A stretch of DNA of 64,000 nucleotides from assembly GCF_020905295.1 (NCBI RefSeq), contig NZ_JAJJMM010000001.1:1302001-1366000 (forward strand). The letters run 5' to 3'. The translations under genes were made by a program, and so were the position numbers. Below are positions 8,149 through 16,724 of the stretch, in pieces. The notes below the pieces were generated by a model, which was given only the letters and a program-made list of their open reading frames with translations, ran no database searches and was not told the origin of the DNA. Within the stretch, counting starts at the first letter, position 1; the number at the start of each line of letters is the position of its first letter. This DNA is from Flavobacterium piscisymbiosum. Its GTDB lineage: Bacteria > Bacteroidota > Bacteroidia > Flavobacteriales > Flavobacteriaceae.

Positions 8149-8890
8149 CTCTAAAATCTTTACCGGTTAATGAAATAAAAACTTCTTCGAGATTTCGCGC
8201 TTCAGTTGTAGCATCAATTAAACTTGACGGCGTTCCCTGCGCATAAATTCTGCCTCGGTCCAGAATGGCAATATTGGTACAAAAATCTTCGGCTTCAGCC
8301 AAATGATGCGACGTATATATAATCGTAGTCCCGTTTTGGTTTAAAACCTTCAAATAATCTATAATCGCATTTTTAGACTGAACATCAACACCAACGGTTG
8401 GTTCGTCCAGAAACAACACTTTAGGATTGTGCAGAATGCCGGCAATCAAATTGACTCTTCTTTTCATTCCGCCCGAAAAAGTTTCGATACGTTTGTCGGC
8501 GAATTTTAGTAAACCCAAAAGATCCAAAGTTTCAACTACTTTGTCTTTTAAGTAAGCGCCTTTTAAACCGTACATACTTCCAAAATAATGTAGATTTTCT
8601 CTCGCGGTCAAAGTGGGGTATAAAGCATATTCTTGCGGAACAACTCCAATAATTTTTTTGATTTTTGAAGAATGATTTGTGTAATTCAGCCCATCAATCG
8701 TGAAATGTCCTGAGGTTGGTTTGATCAATCCGCAAAGCATGGAGATTAAAGTGGTTTTTCCGGCGCCATTCGGGCCCAATAATCCAAAAATCTGTCCTTC
8801 GTTGATATCCAGCGAAACGTTGTTCAAAGAATACTGGTCTGCATCTTTGTACTTTTTCGAAAGGGATTCTATTTTTATAATTGGTTGCAA
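8138..8890 (-). CDS. ABC transporter ATP-binding protein
   Basis: This 250-residue nucleotide-binding domain has Walker A GPNGAGKTT, signature FSGGMKRR, Walker B VLFLDEPTVGVD and the switch His in TSHH. By sequence it belongs to the drug/lipid-export (CcmA/NatA-like) group that works with ABC-2 permeases. It ends inside the start of the permease gene, and it begins seven bases after the stop of the BtrH-like gene, so all three genes are in one transcript. Confidence 0.92.
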   Translation of the reverse strand: MQPIIKIESLSKKYKDADQYSLNNVSLDINEGQIFGLLGPNGAGKTTLISMLCGLIKPTSGHFTIDGLNYTNHSSKIKKIIGVVPQEYALYPTLTARENLHYFGSMYGLKGAYLKDKVVETLDLLGLLKFADKRIETFSGGMKRRVNLIAGILHNPKVLFLDEPTVGVDVQSKNAIIDYLKVLNQNGTTIIYTSHHLAEAEDFCTNIAILDRGRIYAQGTPSSLIDATTEARNLEEVFISLTGKDFRDGQ

Positions 8891-8896
8891 AATATA

Positions 8897-9895
8897 TTAG
8901 CTAATGGCTTTTTTTAGTTTTTTGAAAAAGATTTCTTCTCTGTTGGCGATGCTCAAAAGTTCATCGGCAATGGCGTTGTAAGCATCTTCTTTGGCACTTC
9001 GGTTTTTGTAAATTCTGGAAGCTTCAACAGCAAAATCACGCCATGAATCTCCAATCAAGGTCATTTCTTTCGAAAGTACTTTCAATTCTTCATTCGCTAA
9101 AATAACCGAAGCTTCTTGTAAAAAAGCAGCGTAAATAAATCTAAAACCTCCGCCGCCGGTTCCTATTTCTTCCTGCATACGAACCATTTGTGCCAGGTAA
9201 TGATTGGCTTTTTTGGTGCCGTGTTTTACAGGCCATTTACGGATTTGCTTTGATACGAATTTTATTCCGCGCACACCAATAATAGGCATTGGTGCCAACA
9301 TATCGCGACAGGTATTTTTGATTCCTTTGATGATTGCACTTTTTAAATCAACTTCTTTCGGGATCTGAATCGGGTAATACATTTGTCCTCTTGGAGCAAA
9401 AGCACCTTTGGCAAAACGTACTTTGTCTAATTCGTCATGCGTTAAAGTCGTAACGGTTTCCATCACAGGATCGCTGACCAAATAATCGGTTTCGGTTTTT
9501 CCGTAAACGACTAAATTGTGTGCGTTGAAATGAAAGCGGTATTCATCAGGAAAATAACTCAAATGATACACGCCAACTTGTAATCCGGTTGGAATGTTAT
9601 TTTTTAAATTTTCATCCAAGGCTTTATTTGCATTTGCGGGAGAAGAAAATTTTTGTCTTTTTATTTTTAAATTTAAACGATTGGCCAGTTTATTAAAAAT
9701 TTGTCCGGGCAAAGTTCTATAGCTAATTGCGGGCGCGTGATTTACTTTTATAAAAGGCAAATACACGAAAAAAAGTCCAGAGCCAATACCAAAAACCATC
9801 GGTTCGCTGATGTTCAGTCCGTTGTTTTTTAACAAATTCGAAGCTACTCCGTTCTCACAATGAGCAGATTGATGATGTGTAAAATTGATTTGCAT
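8897..9895 (-). CDS. BtrH-N / DUF4872-type acyltransferase
   Basis: This 332-residue protein opens with THHQSAHCENGVASNLL, the cysteine-containing motif of the BtrH N-terminal domain. Cys13 is the likely nucleophile, and a later HNLVVYG and VSDP segment resembles the His/Asp part of a papain-like triad. The C-terminal half fits DUF4872. BtrH moves an ACP-bound acyl group onto butirosin, so by analogy this protein may transfer the ACP-bound aryl polyene onto the dialkylresorcinol to form the flexirubin ester. That role is inference from family and context. Its start overlaps the stop of the upstream gene by one base. Confidence 0.75.
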   Translation of the reverse strand: MQINFTHHQSAHCENGVASNLLKNNGLNISEPMVFGIGSGLFFVYLPFIKVNHAPAISYRTLPGQIFNKLANRLNLKIKRQKFSSPANANKALDENLKNNIPTGLQVGVYHLSYFPDEYRFHFNAHNLVVYGKTETDYLVSDPVMETVTTLTHDELDKVRFAKGAFAPRGQMYYPIQIPKEVDLKSAIIKGIKNTCRDMLAPMPIIGVRGIKFVSKQIRKWPVKHGTKKANHYLAQMVRMQEEIGTGGGGFRFIYAAFLQEASVILANEELKVLSKEMTLIGDSWRDFAVEASRIYKNRSAKEDAYNAIADELLSIANREEIFFKKLKKAIS

Positions 9896-10299
9896 TAGTC
9901 TGTTTTAATATTTTTTAATTCTGCTACCGAAATCTCAAAAGCATCGGCATATTTTTTTAGGATCGATTCGTTTAATTTGGCAAAAACGGTAGGTTTAAAA
10001 TGTCTTTTTACGCGCCATTTCCACATTCCAACATAACTGGATAAAATAGTAAGATCCATTTTATTAATTTCCATATAATAAACGATTGGACTTGCTTCGC
10101 CAATTTCGACTTGCATTTTTGCTTCTGCAATTCGCTCGTTTATTTCGTCTATTGAATTTGAAAGTGCGATGGTTTTGGGTTCCCAGCCGGTACTTAGAGT
10201 TGTCGTGTAATTTCCGTTTTCATCGGTTGCGTACAAAAGCTCTTTAACGTTGTTTTTTGTTAAGTTGCTTTTATCTTGTGGTACTTTTTCTTTTTCCAT
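9895..10299 (-). CDS. Conserved-looking hypothetical protein in the pigment operon
   Basis: This is a 134-residue soluble protein with no signal peptide or membrane segment. A mostly helical middle (SIDEINERIAEAK) is followed by a basic WKWRVKRHFKP segment and a C-terminal YADAFEISVAELKN that looks like the last helices of an Xre-type fold. I do not recognise the family. The one-base overlap with the BtrH-like gene suggests its product is needed in similar amounts, perhaps as a partner. Confidence 0.7.
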   Translation of the reverse strand: MEKEKVPQDKSNLTKNNVKELLYATDENGNYTTTLSTGWEPKTIALSNSIDEINERIAEAKMQVEIGEASPIVYYMEINKMDLTILSSYVGMWKWRVKRHFKPTVFAKLNESILKKYADAFEISVAELKNIKTD

Positions 10300-10314
10300 T
10301 TCATTATTAATTTA

Positions 10315-10623
10315 TTAGATATATAAAGCTAATGCGATACATAAACTAATTATTAAAAACCCCAGATTTGCAAAGGCTAAATTTTGTTTTTTCTTCACAA
10401 ATAAATATATCATTTCTATTACAAGTCCAAAATAAAAAAACAGGACTGCCATAAATTCCATAATAAAGAATCCTAAACCAGTATCAAAATGTTTGTGGTC
10501 ATCTCCATGACAATGTGAATGACGATCAACGGTAAGATACCAAAGTAAAAAAACCGATCCAACCATAAGAACTAAAATCCCAATCCGGATTAATAGGTGT
10601 AGAATGATCTTCTTAGTATTCAT
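10315..10623 (-). CDS. Small three-helix membrane protein with His-rich loop
   Basis: This 102-residue protein has hydrophobic segments at about 9-30, 50-75 and 83-101. The first connecting loop (residues 35-45) reads HSHCHGDDHKH, a potential metal-binding stretch. The family is not recognised. It starts one base after the hotdog gene stop and is part of the operon. A function in pigment export or metal supply cannot be decided from sequence. Confidence 0.65.
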   Translation of the reverse strand: MNTKKIILHLLIRIGILVLMVGSVFLLWYLTVDRHSHCHGDDHKHFDTGLGFFIMEFMAVLFFYFGLVIEMIYLFVKKKQNLAFANLGFLIISLCIALALYI

Positions 10624-11094
10624 TTACACTGAAACTATCTTCTGAATGAATAAATTAATTTCGCATTCTAAAAGTAATTTATGTCCCCATATACTGGCGC
10701 AGCGCATTGTACATAATGTATAATCGTCGCCTTCGAATTTTGAAACCAAAGTTGCTTTGGTAATAATCGTATCGCCCACTTTTGGGAGCAAATGTATTTT
10801 AAGGTTTTTTATCGCACTGATAAAACCCAATACATTTACGTTTTCATTTTCCGTGCCGTCTTCGTCAAAAAAATACTTTTTGCCTACAATAGACGAACAG
10901 GTTTGTGCGGTGTTTTCGATTAAGCCCGCTTCGATAAAAACGTTATTATCGATAAAAACATTATCCTCTTTTATCAGGAATGTGGTTTCTACAAAGTTGG
11001 CATCTATATCCAAAATTAAATCCACCATAAGCATTGGCGCTCGGTGCGGTAAGTAATTTTGTATATCAACTCCGGTTTTCATTGCTGCTATCAT
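10624..11094 (-). CDS. Hotdog 3-hydroxyacyl-ACP dehydratase, catalytically complete
   Basis: This 156-residue FabZ-like protein has the catalytic His (H17 in LPHRAPMLMVD) and Glu (E60 in IENTAQ) in place. It would dehydrate 3-hydroxyacyl-ACP to the conjugated enoyl chain, giving the polyene. It overlaps by four bases (ATGA) the upstream gene for a second hotdog protein that lacks the His. Aryl-polyene clusters likewise contain two different dehydratase subunits that act together (ApeI/ApeP), so these two are probably a heteromer. Confidence 0.85.
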   Translation of the reverse strand: MIAAMKTGVDIQNYLPHRAPMLMVDLILDIDANFVETTFLIKEDNVFIDNNVFIEAGLIENTAQTCSSIVGKKYFFDEDGTENENVNVLGFISAIKNLKIHLLPKVGDTIITKATLVSKFEGDDYTLCTMRCASIWGHKLLLECEINLFIQKIVSV

Positions 11095-11522
11095 TTCGCT
11101 AAAACAGTTTTCATTTGTCCGTTAGCAATTTCTTCATTATTCAAATACGTTACAACATCTACCAAAGTAATTCCTGCAAATTCCTGCAAAATAGTGATGG
11201 TAGATTGAATCGTATCATTAATTTTTGGCAACTTTTTAATCTCAATTTCCTTAATAGAACCAATATATCCTGTTGGCGCTGTTTCGTTTTTCAAGAAAAA
11301 TTGATAACCTGTATGCAAAGCCACAGATTGTGCCATATGTTCGATTAAACCTGCTTCAAGAAAAGTATCGTTGTCAAAAAATATATTATCGTTTTTAATT
11401 TCTAAACCGGCAATTAAGGAGGTTTCGGTATACGAATACATTTTATCGACCATCACAAAAGGAAACTTTTGCGGCAGTAAATTTTCGACAGCTTCTTTTT
11501 CTAAAAGTAATGTCGTCTCCAT
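11091..11522 (-). CDS. Hotdog dehydratase-like subunit lacking the catalytic His
   Basis: This 143-residue FabZ-fold protein reads LPQKFPFVMVD where active enzymes have LPHRxPFLLVD, so Q18 replaces the catalytic His. The Glu region IEHMAQS is kept. Because FabZ active sites combine residues of two subunits, this protein can give one half of a site to its neighbour but should not work alone. The ATG at 11520-11522 overlaps the darB stop by one base (TAATG) and is preferred to a TTG at 11528. Confidence 0.82.
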   Translation of the reverse strand: METTLLLEKEAVENLLPQKFPFVMVDKMYSYTETSLIAGLEIKNDNIFFDNDTFLEAGLIEHMAQSVALHTGYQFFLKNETAPTGYIGSIKEIEIKKLPKINDTIQSTITILQEFAGITLVDVVTYLNNEEIANGQMKTVLAK

Positions 11523-12655
11523 TAGCAAACGGTTAAATAAGCATATGCAAACGAGAATCTTCCACTTTCAGGAACAGACAGAAGAATACGATCTCCTGTT
11601 TTTAAATTTCCTGAATTCATCAATTCTTCCAAAGCCAGATAAATAGAGGCAGAACCTACATTACCAACTCTTGAAAGATTCATGAACCATTTTTCGTCCG
11701 CCATTCCGATTCCTTTTTCCGTTAATCCTTTCTTTAAACCTTCGACAAAAAAGTTAGATGAAACGTGAGGAATAAAATAATCGACCTGGTCTGAACCAAT
11801 ATTATTTTTAGACATGGCATCGCTCATACTTTCAGCTCCTTTAGAAAGTATAAATTCATCCAATAATTTTACATCTTGTTTAATGGCAAAAACCGATTCG
11901 TTCAACCATTGTTCCGGAGGATAATCGCTCCATGATTTAATTTCGCCATTTTCTAATTTATCTCCACCGGCATACATGCAGGTTTCTAATTCGTATGCAT
12001 ACGAAAAAGCTTCCATCCATTCGATTTTTAGAGAAATTGGCCCTCTTGGTTTATTTTCTAATAAAAAAGCTCCGGCTCCGTCAGATAGCATCCAACGTAG
12101 GAAATCTTTTTTGAAAGCGATAATAGGTTGTTCTTCAAGGCTTTTTAGGTTTGCTGCTTCGTGGTTGTACATTTGGGCATTTAACCATGATGATACTTTT
12201 TCTGATCCTGTACAAATAGCATTTTTTGAATTTCCTGATCGTATCGAAAGAAAACCAAATTTTAACGAATTCATTCCGGCGCAACAAACACCAGTTGATG
12301 AATTTAATTCTACCGATTTATTTTTTAATAATCCGTGTACCATTGCGGCATGCGAAGGCAGGAAAACATCAGGTGTTGAGGTTCCGCATGAAAGTACTTC
12401 AAGATCCTGAGCTGTAAAATTTTCATCAAATAATTGTACAACAGCATTTCGGGTCAATTCGGCATTGTTATGCGTGCTTTTCCCTGTTTTATCTATGGCG
12501 TAATAACGACTTGTAATTTTATTATTGCGCAAAATAATGCGTCTTGCTTTAGAAGCGGCATCATTAATGAGTCCTAAATAGTCTTCCATTTCATCATTAG
12601 AAACAGCTTCATTTGGCAAATACTTTGCGGCCTTGGTAATATATACTTCAAACAT
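11522..12655 (-). CDS. darB: DarB, ketosynthase III-like enzyme of dialkylresorcinol synthesis
   Basis: This 377-residue FabH-like condensing enzyme has the nucleophile in GVCCAGMNS (C125 best fits the FabH position), a His in IPHVSSN and an Asn in RVGNVGSAS. DarB condenses two acyl precursors into a cyclohexanedione, which DarA then aromatises to 2,5-dialkylresorcinol, the alcohol half of flexirubin. The pairing with darA, 16 bp upstream, makes the call specific. Confidence 0.9.
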   Translation of the reverse strand: MFEVYITKAAKYLPNEAVSNDEMEDYLGLINDAASKARRIILRNNKITSRYYAIDKTGKSTHNNAELTRNAVVQLFDENFTAQDLEVLSCGTSTPDVFLPSHAAMVHGLLKNKSVELNSSTGVCCAGMNSLKFGFLSIRSGNSKNAICTGSEKVSSWLNAQMYNHEAANLKSLEEQPIIAFKKDFLRWMLSDGAGAFLLENKPRGPISLKIEWMEAFSYAYELETCMYAGGDKLENGEIKSWSDYPPEQWLNESVFAIKQDVKLLDEFILSKGAESMSDAMSKNNIGSDQVDYFIPHVSSNFFVEGLKKGLTEKGIGMADEKWFMNLSRVGNVGSASIYLALEELMNSGNLKTGDRILLSVPESGRFSFAYAYLTVC

Positions 12656-12671
12656 AATCTAATTTCGTCTT

Positions 12672-13574
12672 CTAAACTCCTTGATAATATCGAGTTTCTT
12701 TTTTTATGGTTTTTAACTTAAAAGGGTAGGTAATAAGGTGCAAGATATATACTATTGGTGAGATTAACCATATTGCGAGGAATAAATAAACATTAAATAC
12801 TTTAAGAAGCTGTTTTCTGTTTTTTTGATGTTTATAAATTAGATTCGACCATTTATCGAAAATTTTATTCGCGGTTTTGTCAACAGTAACAAGATACGGA
12901 CTGATTTTTACAGCGCCGTTTGCAAGTAATTTTGGTTGTAAATCTTCAAAATTATTTTGGTTTAATGCTGAAACAATAATTTCTCCAAATTTCTCAGACT
13001 CCTGAATATCCTTATCAGAAACTCCCGGCAGAGGTAAAATTCCCCAATGTTTTTTCTTCACTCCTGAGAACATCCATTCTACAATTGTAATTACACTGAT
13101 TAAATTTCCAACGCGATCTACCAACGCTACGTTTCCTACCAATTTTGCATTGGCTTCTTTTAGTAAAGTTTTGATTTTTTCCTGCGCCATAATCCACATA
13201 TTACGGGAACCGCTTATGGTAACAACAGGTGTATTGTTAAGTATTTTTTTTGCATCGTCACTTTTCAAAAATGAATTGATCGGAATCGATGGCGACAAAT
13301 ACCAAACCTGATAATGAAATAAAACCAAATCGAATTTTGTATTTAAAATTTCCTCAGAAACTGGTTTTAGTTGAGTTGGAATTTGAAGAAAAGATTCCGG
13401 GAAAGCATCAAAAAAAGAATCCTTATCCCAAGGAAAAGGAAAAGGTTTTTCTAATTGTATTTCGTGAAACGTTACATTTATTTCTTCTGAATTTAGAAAA
13501 GGCTTTGCAATGTTTCGTGCTATTTCTTCTAATTGTCCAGATTGTGAATAATAAATAACAAGAACATTTTTCAT
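12672..13574 (-). CDS. darA: DarA, dialkylresorcinol-condensing (aromatising) enzyme
   Basis: This 300-residue protein begins with a flavodoxin-like fold (VLVIYYSQSGQ, the phosphate-binding loop for FMN). It then has a longer unique part and a C-terminal hydrophobic segment around residues 260-285. This combination matches DarA proteins of Bacteroidota flexirubin loci, which act with DarB to make 2,5-dialkylresorcinols. The membrane-associated tail suits a lipophilic product. The gene is 44 bp downstream of the flavoprotein gene. Confidence 0.88.
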   Translation of the reverse strand: MKNVLVIYYSQSGQLEEIARNIAKPFLNSEEINVTFHEIQLEKPFPFPWDKDSFFDAFPESFLQIPTQLKPVSEEILNTKFDLVLFHYQVWYLSPSIPINSFLKSDDAKKILNNTPVVTISGSRNMWIMAQEKIKTLLKEANAKLVGNVALVDRVGNLISVITIVEWMFSGVKKKHWGILPLPGVSDKDIQESEKFGEIIVSALNQNNFEDLQPKLLANGAVKISPYLVTVDKTANKIFDKWSNLIYKHQKNRKQLLKVFNVYLFLAIWLISPIVYILHLITYPFKLKTIKKETRYYQGV

Positions 13575-13618
13575 TTGGTTGGATGGCTTTGGTGGTTCCG
13601 CAAAAATAAGTATTTTTT

Positions 13619-15259
13619 TTAAACGAATTTCCTTATTTTATCGGATCGTTTGGTATGAACCCAATCTGGCCATGTAGCAGAATCTTCGGCATCATAGATT
13701 CTTATTTTTTGATTTTCATCTTCAATTAATAAATCATCAGAAGTACATCCTAAAATTGCAGCCGCAGCGGCAAGACCGGAATATGTAGCACCTGCAACAC
13801 CATGAGATAGGGTACAAGCGCCACAAAGAAACAGATTTTCGATTTCGGTTTTGTTTTTATACGAAAAAGGACCCACCTGATTTAATGTTTTTTCGGTTCC
13901 GTAAACATTTCCTTTTGTCGAATTGATGTAAAATTCATTGGTTTTTGGAGTTCCTAATTCGGCCTGAATAATATGTTGTTTCGCATTTGGGATTATTTTT
14001 TCTAGATTGTTCATCAGTTTATTGATGATTTTTTCTTTGAAAATTTTATACTCTTCATTGTGATAATCGTCTAAACCATTAAAATCTTTTAAGTGATCGT
14101 AATCAACATAGGTTACAATTTCAAAATTATGATAACGCCCGTTAAAACTTGCCGGATCTTTGAGCGTTGTACAACTGATAAAGACAGAAGGAAATGAATC
14201 TCCTGAATCTATATTGCTGCTCATTAAATCTTCAAAATTAGCATCGTCATTTTCGTCTTTCATCATCCAGAAATTTCCCGAATCGATATTATATAAGGTA
14301 ACATCAATGTCAAGCGTAAGGAATAAAATTAAGGAAGTAACCGAATATTTTGTCTTATCTAATTTTTTAAGAAGAGATTTACTGAGATGTTCTTTATCAA
14401 TTAAATTGAGATAAGTTATAGAAGGATCTGCGTTTGAAACAATGTTTTTGGCGAATATTTCTTCACCATTTTCAAGCTGAACGCCTATTGCTTTTTTATT
14501 TTCGATAATGATTTTGCGAACGTTTTGTTTTACGCGGATTTCTCCGTTATGTCTTTTTACGCCGTTTGTCATGGCTTTTACAATTCCGCCGCCGCCGCCC
14601 ATGGGATAAAATCCGCCATCAAAATAATGACTCATTACAGAACAATGCACAGGAAAACAAGCCCGACTTGGCGGAAGCCCGTGATCGCCACACTGAATAT
14701 TCAGGACTGCTTTTAGTTTAGGATCTTTTACATGCCAGCCAATTACTTTTTTTAAAGGAAAAAGCGCAAACTTGCCAAAATGTTTGGTTCGAAATGGTAC
14801 GGTGATATTTTGCCAAAAACCTTTGAGTGTTGGAATCAGTTGCAATTCGTAACTCACTTTCTGAACCAGTGAAAGATATTCGTTGATGTTTTTTTCTTCG
14901 TGCGGAAAATGATTAGTAAGTGTTTTTTTGAGATTTTCGGCTCCTGCGGGCAAATCGAAAGTTTCGTTTCCAATCAAACAATGTTCGTAAGCGTTTTTGT
15001 TCATTCTAAAGAAAACCATGTCGTTGGCAATTCCCAAACCTCGATATAATTCGTTGGTGGATTGTCCTTCTTCAAGCTGGCCGACATAATGTACGCCAGG
15101 ACTAAAACGCTGACCTTTTAAAGTAAAACTATGACTCCAGCCTCCGGGAACATAATGTTGTTCGAGTACCAGAACTTTTTGTCCGGCTCTTGCAAGACAT
15201 ATCGCAGTTGATAATCCGCCAACTCCGGAACCAATAATTATTGTGTCAAATTCCTGCAT
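13619..15259 (-). CDS. FAD-dependent oxidoreductase, RetSat/CrtI (carotenoid isomerase)-like
   Basis: This 546-residue flavoprotein has an N-terminal dinucleotide fold (IIIGSGVGGLSTAICLA, then VLVLEQHYVPGG) and a C-terminal LFLCGACTLSHGVAGATYSG, the FAD-contact motif of phytoene desaturase-like enzymes. The nearest families are retinol saturase and CrtISO, which act on polyenes. In this locus it may adjust saturation or geometry of the polyene, or oxidise the ring. Which of these cannot be read from sequence. It is transcribed toward darA. Confidence 0.83.
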   Translation of the reverse strand: MQEFDTIIIGSGVGGLSTAICLARAGQKVLVLEQHYVPGGWSHSFTLKGQRFSPGVHYVGQLEEGQSTNELYRGLGIANDMVFFRMNKNAYEHCLIGNETFDLPAGAENLKKTLTNHFPHEEKNINEYLSLVQKVSYELQLIPTLKGFWQNITVPFRTKHFGKFALFPLKKVIGWHVKDPKLKAVLNIQCGDHGLPPSRACFPVHCSVMSHYFDGGFYPMGGGGGIVKAMTNGVKRHNGEIRVKQNVRKIIIENKKAIGVQLENGEEIFAKNIVSNADPSITYLNLIDKEHLSKSLLKKLDKTKYSVTSLILFLTLDIDVTLYNIDSGNFWMMKDENDDANFEDLMSSNIDSGDSFPSVFISCTTLKDPASFNGRYHNFEIVTYVDYDHLKDFNGLDDYHNEEYKIFKEKIINKLMNNLEKIIPNAKQHIIQAELGTPKTNEFYINSTKGNVYGTEKTLNQVGPFSYKNKTEIENLFLCGACTLSHGVAGATYSGLAAAAAILGCTSDDLLIEDENQKIRIYDAEDSATWPDWVHTKRSDKIRKFV

Positions 15260-15429
15260 ACTTTACTTTAAGAATTGTAAAGTATAAAAGAACGACATTT
15301 AATTAAATGATTTTTACTTTTTGCCACGAATTCACGAATTATTTTTCCACGCAGATTTAAAAAGATTTCAGCTGATAATCACAGATTAATTTAATAAAAT
15401 CTGAAATTGGCTTCGATTTTAACCGCAAT

Positions 15430-15445
15430 CCCGATAGCTATCGGG
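15430..15445. repeat. 16-bp perfect palindrome cccgatagctatcggg, copy 2
   Basis: Identical to positions 293-308. Both copies are intergenic within the pigment locus. Confidence 0.7.
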
Positions 15446-15474
15446 AGCAAAGTTTTTATGCACATCAGATTTTA

Positions 15475-15527
15475 TAAAAACACAAAGTTCGCAAAGCTAA
15501 ATCAATACAAAGCTTTGCGAACTTTGT
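15475..15527 (-). terminator. Strong hairpin downstream of the acyltransferase gene
   Basis: The 17-bp arms at 15482-15498 and 15511-15527 (acaaagttcgcaaagct and its complement) pair perfectly around a 12-nt loop. On the minus strand the stem is followed by tgttttta, a weak T-run. It could end or attenuate the upstream minus-strand transcript before the flavoprotein gene. The arm sequence also resembles dispersed repeats, so termination is not certain. Confidence 0.45.
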
Positions 15528-15585
15528 ATTTTCTAAACATAACATTATATAAAAAACTTTGCGGACTTTGCGGTTAAATTCCCCC

Positions 15586-16470
15586 TTAATTGTTTTTCAA
15601 TTGATTCCAAAAATCAAAGTAGTTGAACCATTGCAAAGGATATTTTGCGAGCATAGATTCTACGCTTTCGATATATGCTTTCAATAATCCTTTTTCGTCT
15701 CTGTGTTTGACTACAGCTTCACGTGCATACAAGTGATAATGCAGGTTGGGTTCTTTCATTACGTATACAAAAACTACAGGCACCTTTAATCTTGAAGCAA
15801 TTAAAAATGGGCCAGCCGGAAAGTTGGCTTCCTCGCCAAGTATGTTTTCAGAAAGTGATTTGGTGCCTTCAAAATAACGATCGCCGGTAAAACAAACCAA
15901 TTCGTTTTTTGAAAGTGCCGCATTGATCTCAAAAATATGAGAGAGGTCTTCTCTGATAATGATAAACTTAACGGTAGGTTTTTGGGTAACGCTTTCGAGA
16001 TAATTCTTTATTGCAGAATGTTCGAGATCTGTCGTAACCAGATTAATTTGAAAATCGATGTCTATATCGCCCAGAAAATGTTCAGCAATTTCAAAATTTC
16101 CAATATGGGCACTGATTAAAACGCCTCCTTTTTTTTCTGCCAAAAGATTTTTCAGAATTTCAATTCCGTCAAATTCATAGGTAAATTTGTTTCGCATTCC
16201 TGCCGAAATGGAGATTTTATCAATAATGGTTTGCCCAAAAGTGTAATAACTTTTGAAAACCATTTTTTTAGATTTGAACCAGGAATACCCAAGCCTTTCT
16301 TTAAAATAATAAGAAATGGCTTTGTTACTTTTCTTTAGAAATAAAAAATAGTACGAAGCAACAAAATAAAGTAAAACATAAGCAGCTTTAACACCCGCTT
16401 TTTTTATAAGAAAAACGAATATTCGATACCCTAAAACAGTTCCTTTTGATTTGCCATCCCATTTGCTCAT
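15586..16470 (-). CDS. LpxL/HtrB-type lysophospholipid acyltransferase
   Basis: This 294-residue protein has a membrane-associating N-terminus (residues 16-46) and the HxxxxE/D catalytic motif of lipid A acyltransferases (H122 to E127 in AHIGNFE). The substrate-binding segment FTGDRYFEGTKS follows. Members of this family in aryl-polyene clusters are proposed to attach the acyl chain to a lipid carrier or final acceptor. It starts one base into the stop of the ACP gene, which suggests an ACP-bound donor. Confidence 0.85.
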   Translation of the reverse strand: MSKWDGKSKGTVLGYRIFVFLIKKAGVKAAYVLLYFVASYYFLFLKKSNKAISYYFKERLGYSWFKSKKMVFKSYYTFGQTIIDKISISAGMRNKFTYEFDGIEILKNLLAEKKGGVLISAHIGNFEIAEHFLGDIDIDFQINLVTTDLEHSAIKNYLESVTQKPTVKFIIIREDLSHIFEINAALSKNELVCFTGDRYFEGTKSLSENILGEEANFPAGPFLIASRLKVPVVFVYVMKEPNLHYHLYAREAVVKHRDEKGLLKAYIESVESMLAKYPLQWFNYFDFWNQLKNN

Positions 16471-16724
16471 TAAGCAGTTTTGGCTTTTAATTTGTTTTCG
16501 ATAAGATCATAAAAACTTTGGAAAGAATCAATCCCGACAAAATCAACTTCAACCAGTTTTACACCAAAGTTAGCTTCGATTGAAACGACTAAATCAACAT
16601 AGTCCAAACTATCTAACCCAAGTGTATCTTTTAAATTAGCATCTGGTTCAATATCATCATTATCTACTTCAAACTCCTCAACTAAAAAACCATTTATTTT
16701 TGCTATAATCTCTTCTTTATTCAT
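16470..16724 (-). CDS. Acyl carrier protein (second copy)
   Basis: This 84-residue ACP has the phosphopantetheine serine at residue 39 in DTLGLDSLDYVDLV. It is acidic and differs clearly from the ACP at 3544-3801. It overlaps the upstream ketosynthase gene by eight bases and the downstream acyltransferase gene by one. The three products therefore probably form a working unit that builds and hands over an acyl chain. Confidence 0.92.
   Translation of the reverse strand: MNKEEIIAKINGFLVEEFEVDNDDIEPDANLKDTLGLDSLDYVDLVVSIEANFGVKLVEVDFVGIDSFQSFYDLIENKLKAKTA

Larger units (their letters stand above)
15260..15585. repeat. Gene-free 326 bp with dispersed palindromes
   Basis: This gap between the acyltransferase gene and the flavoprotein gene holds no reading frame. 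It contains degenerate copies of common Flavobacterium intergenic phrases (gccacgaattcacgaatt, ccacgcagattt), the second copy of the 16-bp palindrome cccgatagctatcggg (15430-15445) and a strong hairpin at 15482-15527. A promoter for the next gene may lie here, but no clear TAnnTTTG was fixed. Confidence 0.6.

Noticed and set aside
11976..12410. 144-codon plus-strand frame inside darB
   Set aside because: It is a shadow of the darB coding strand, with a composition rich in Ser/Phe and no domain.
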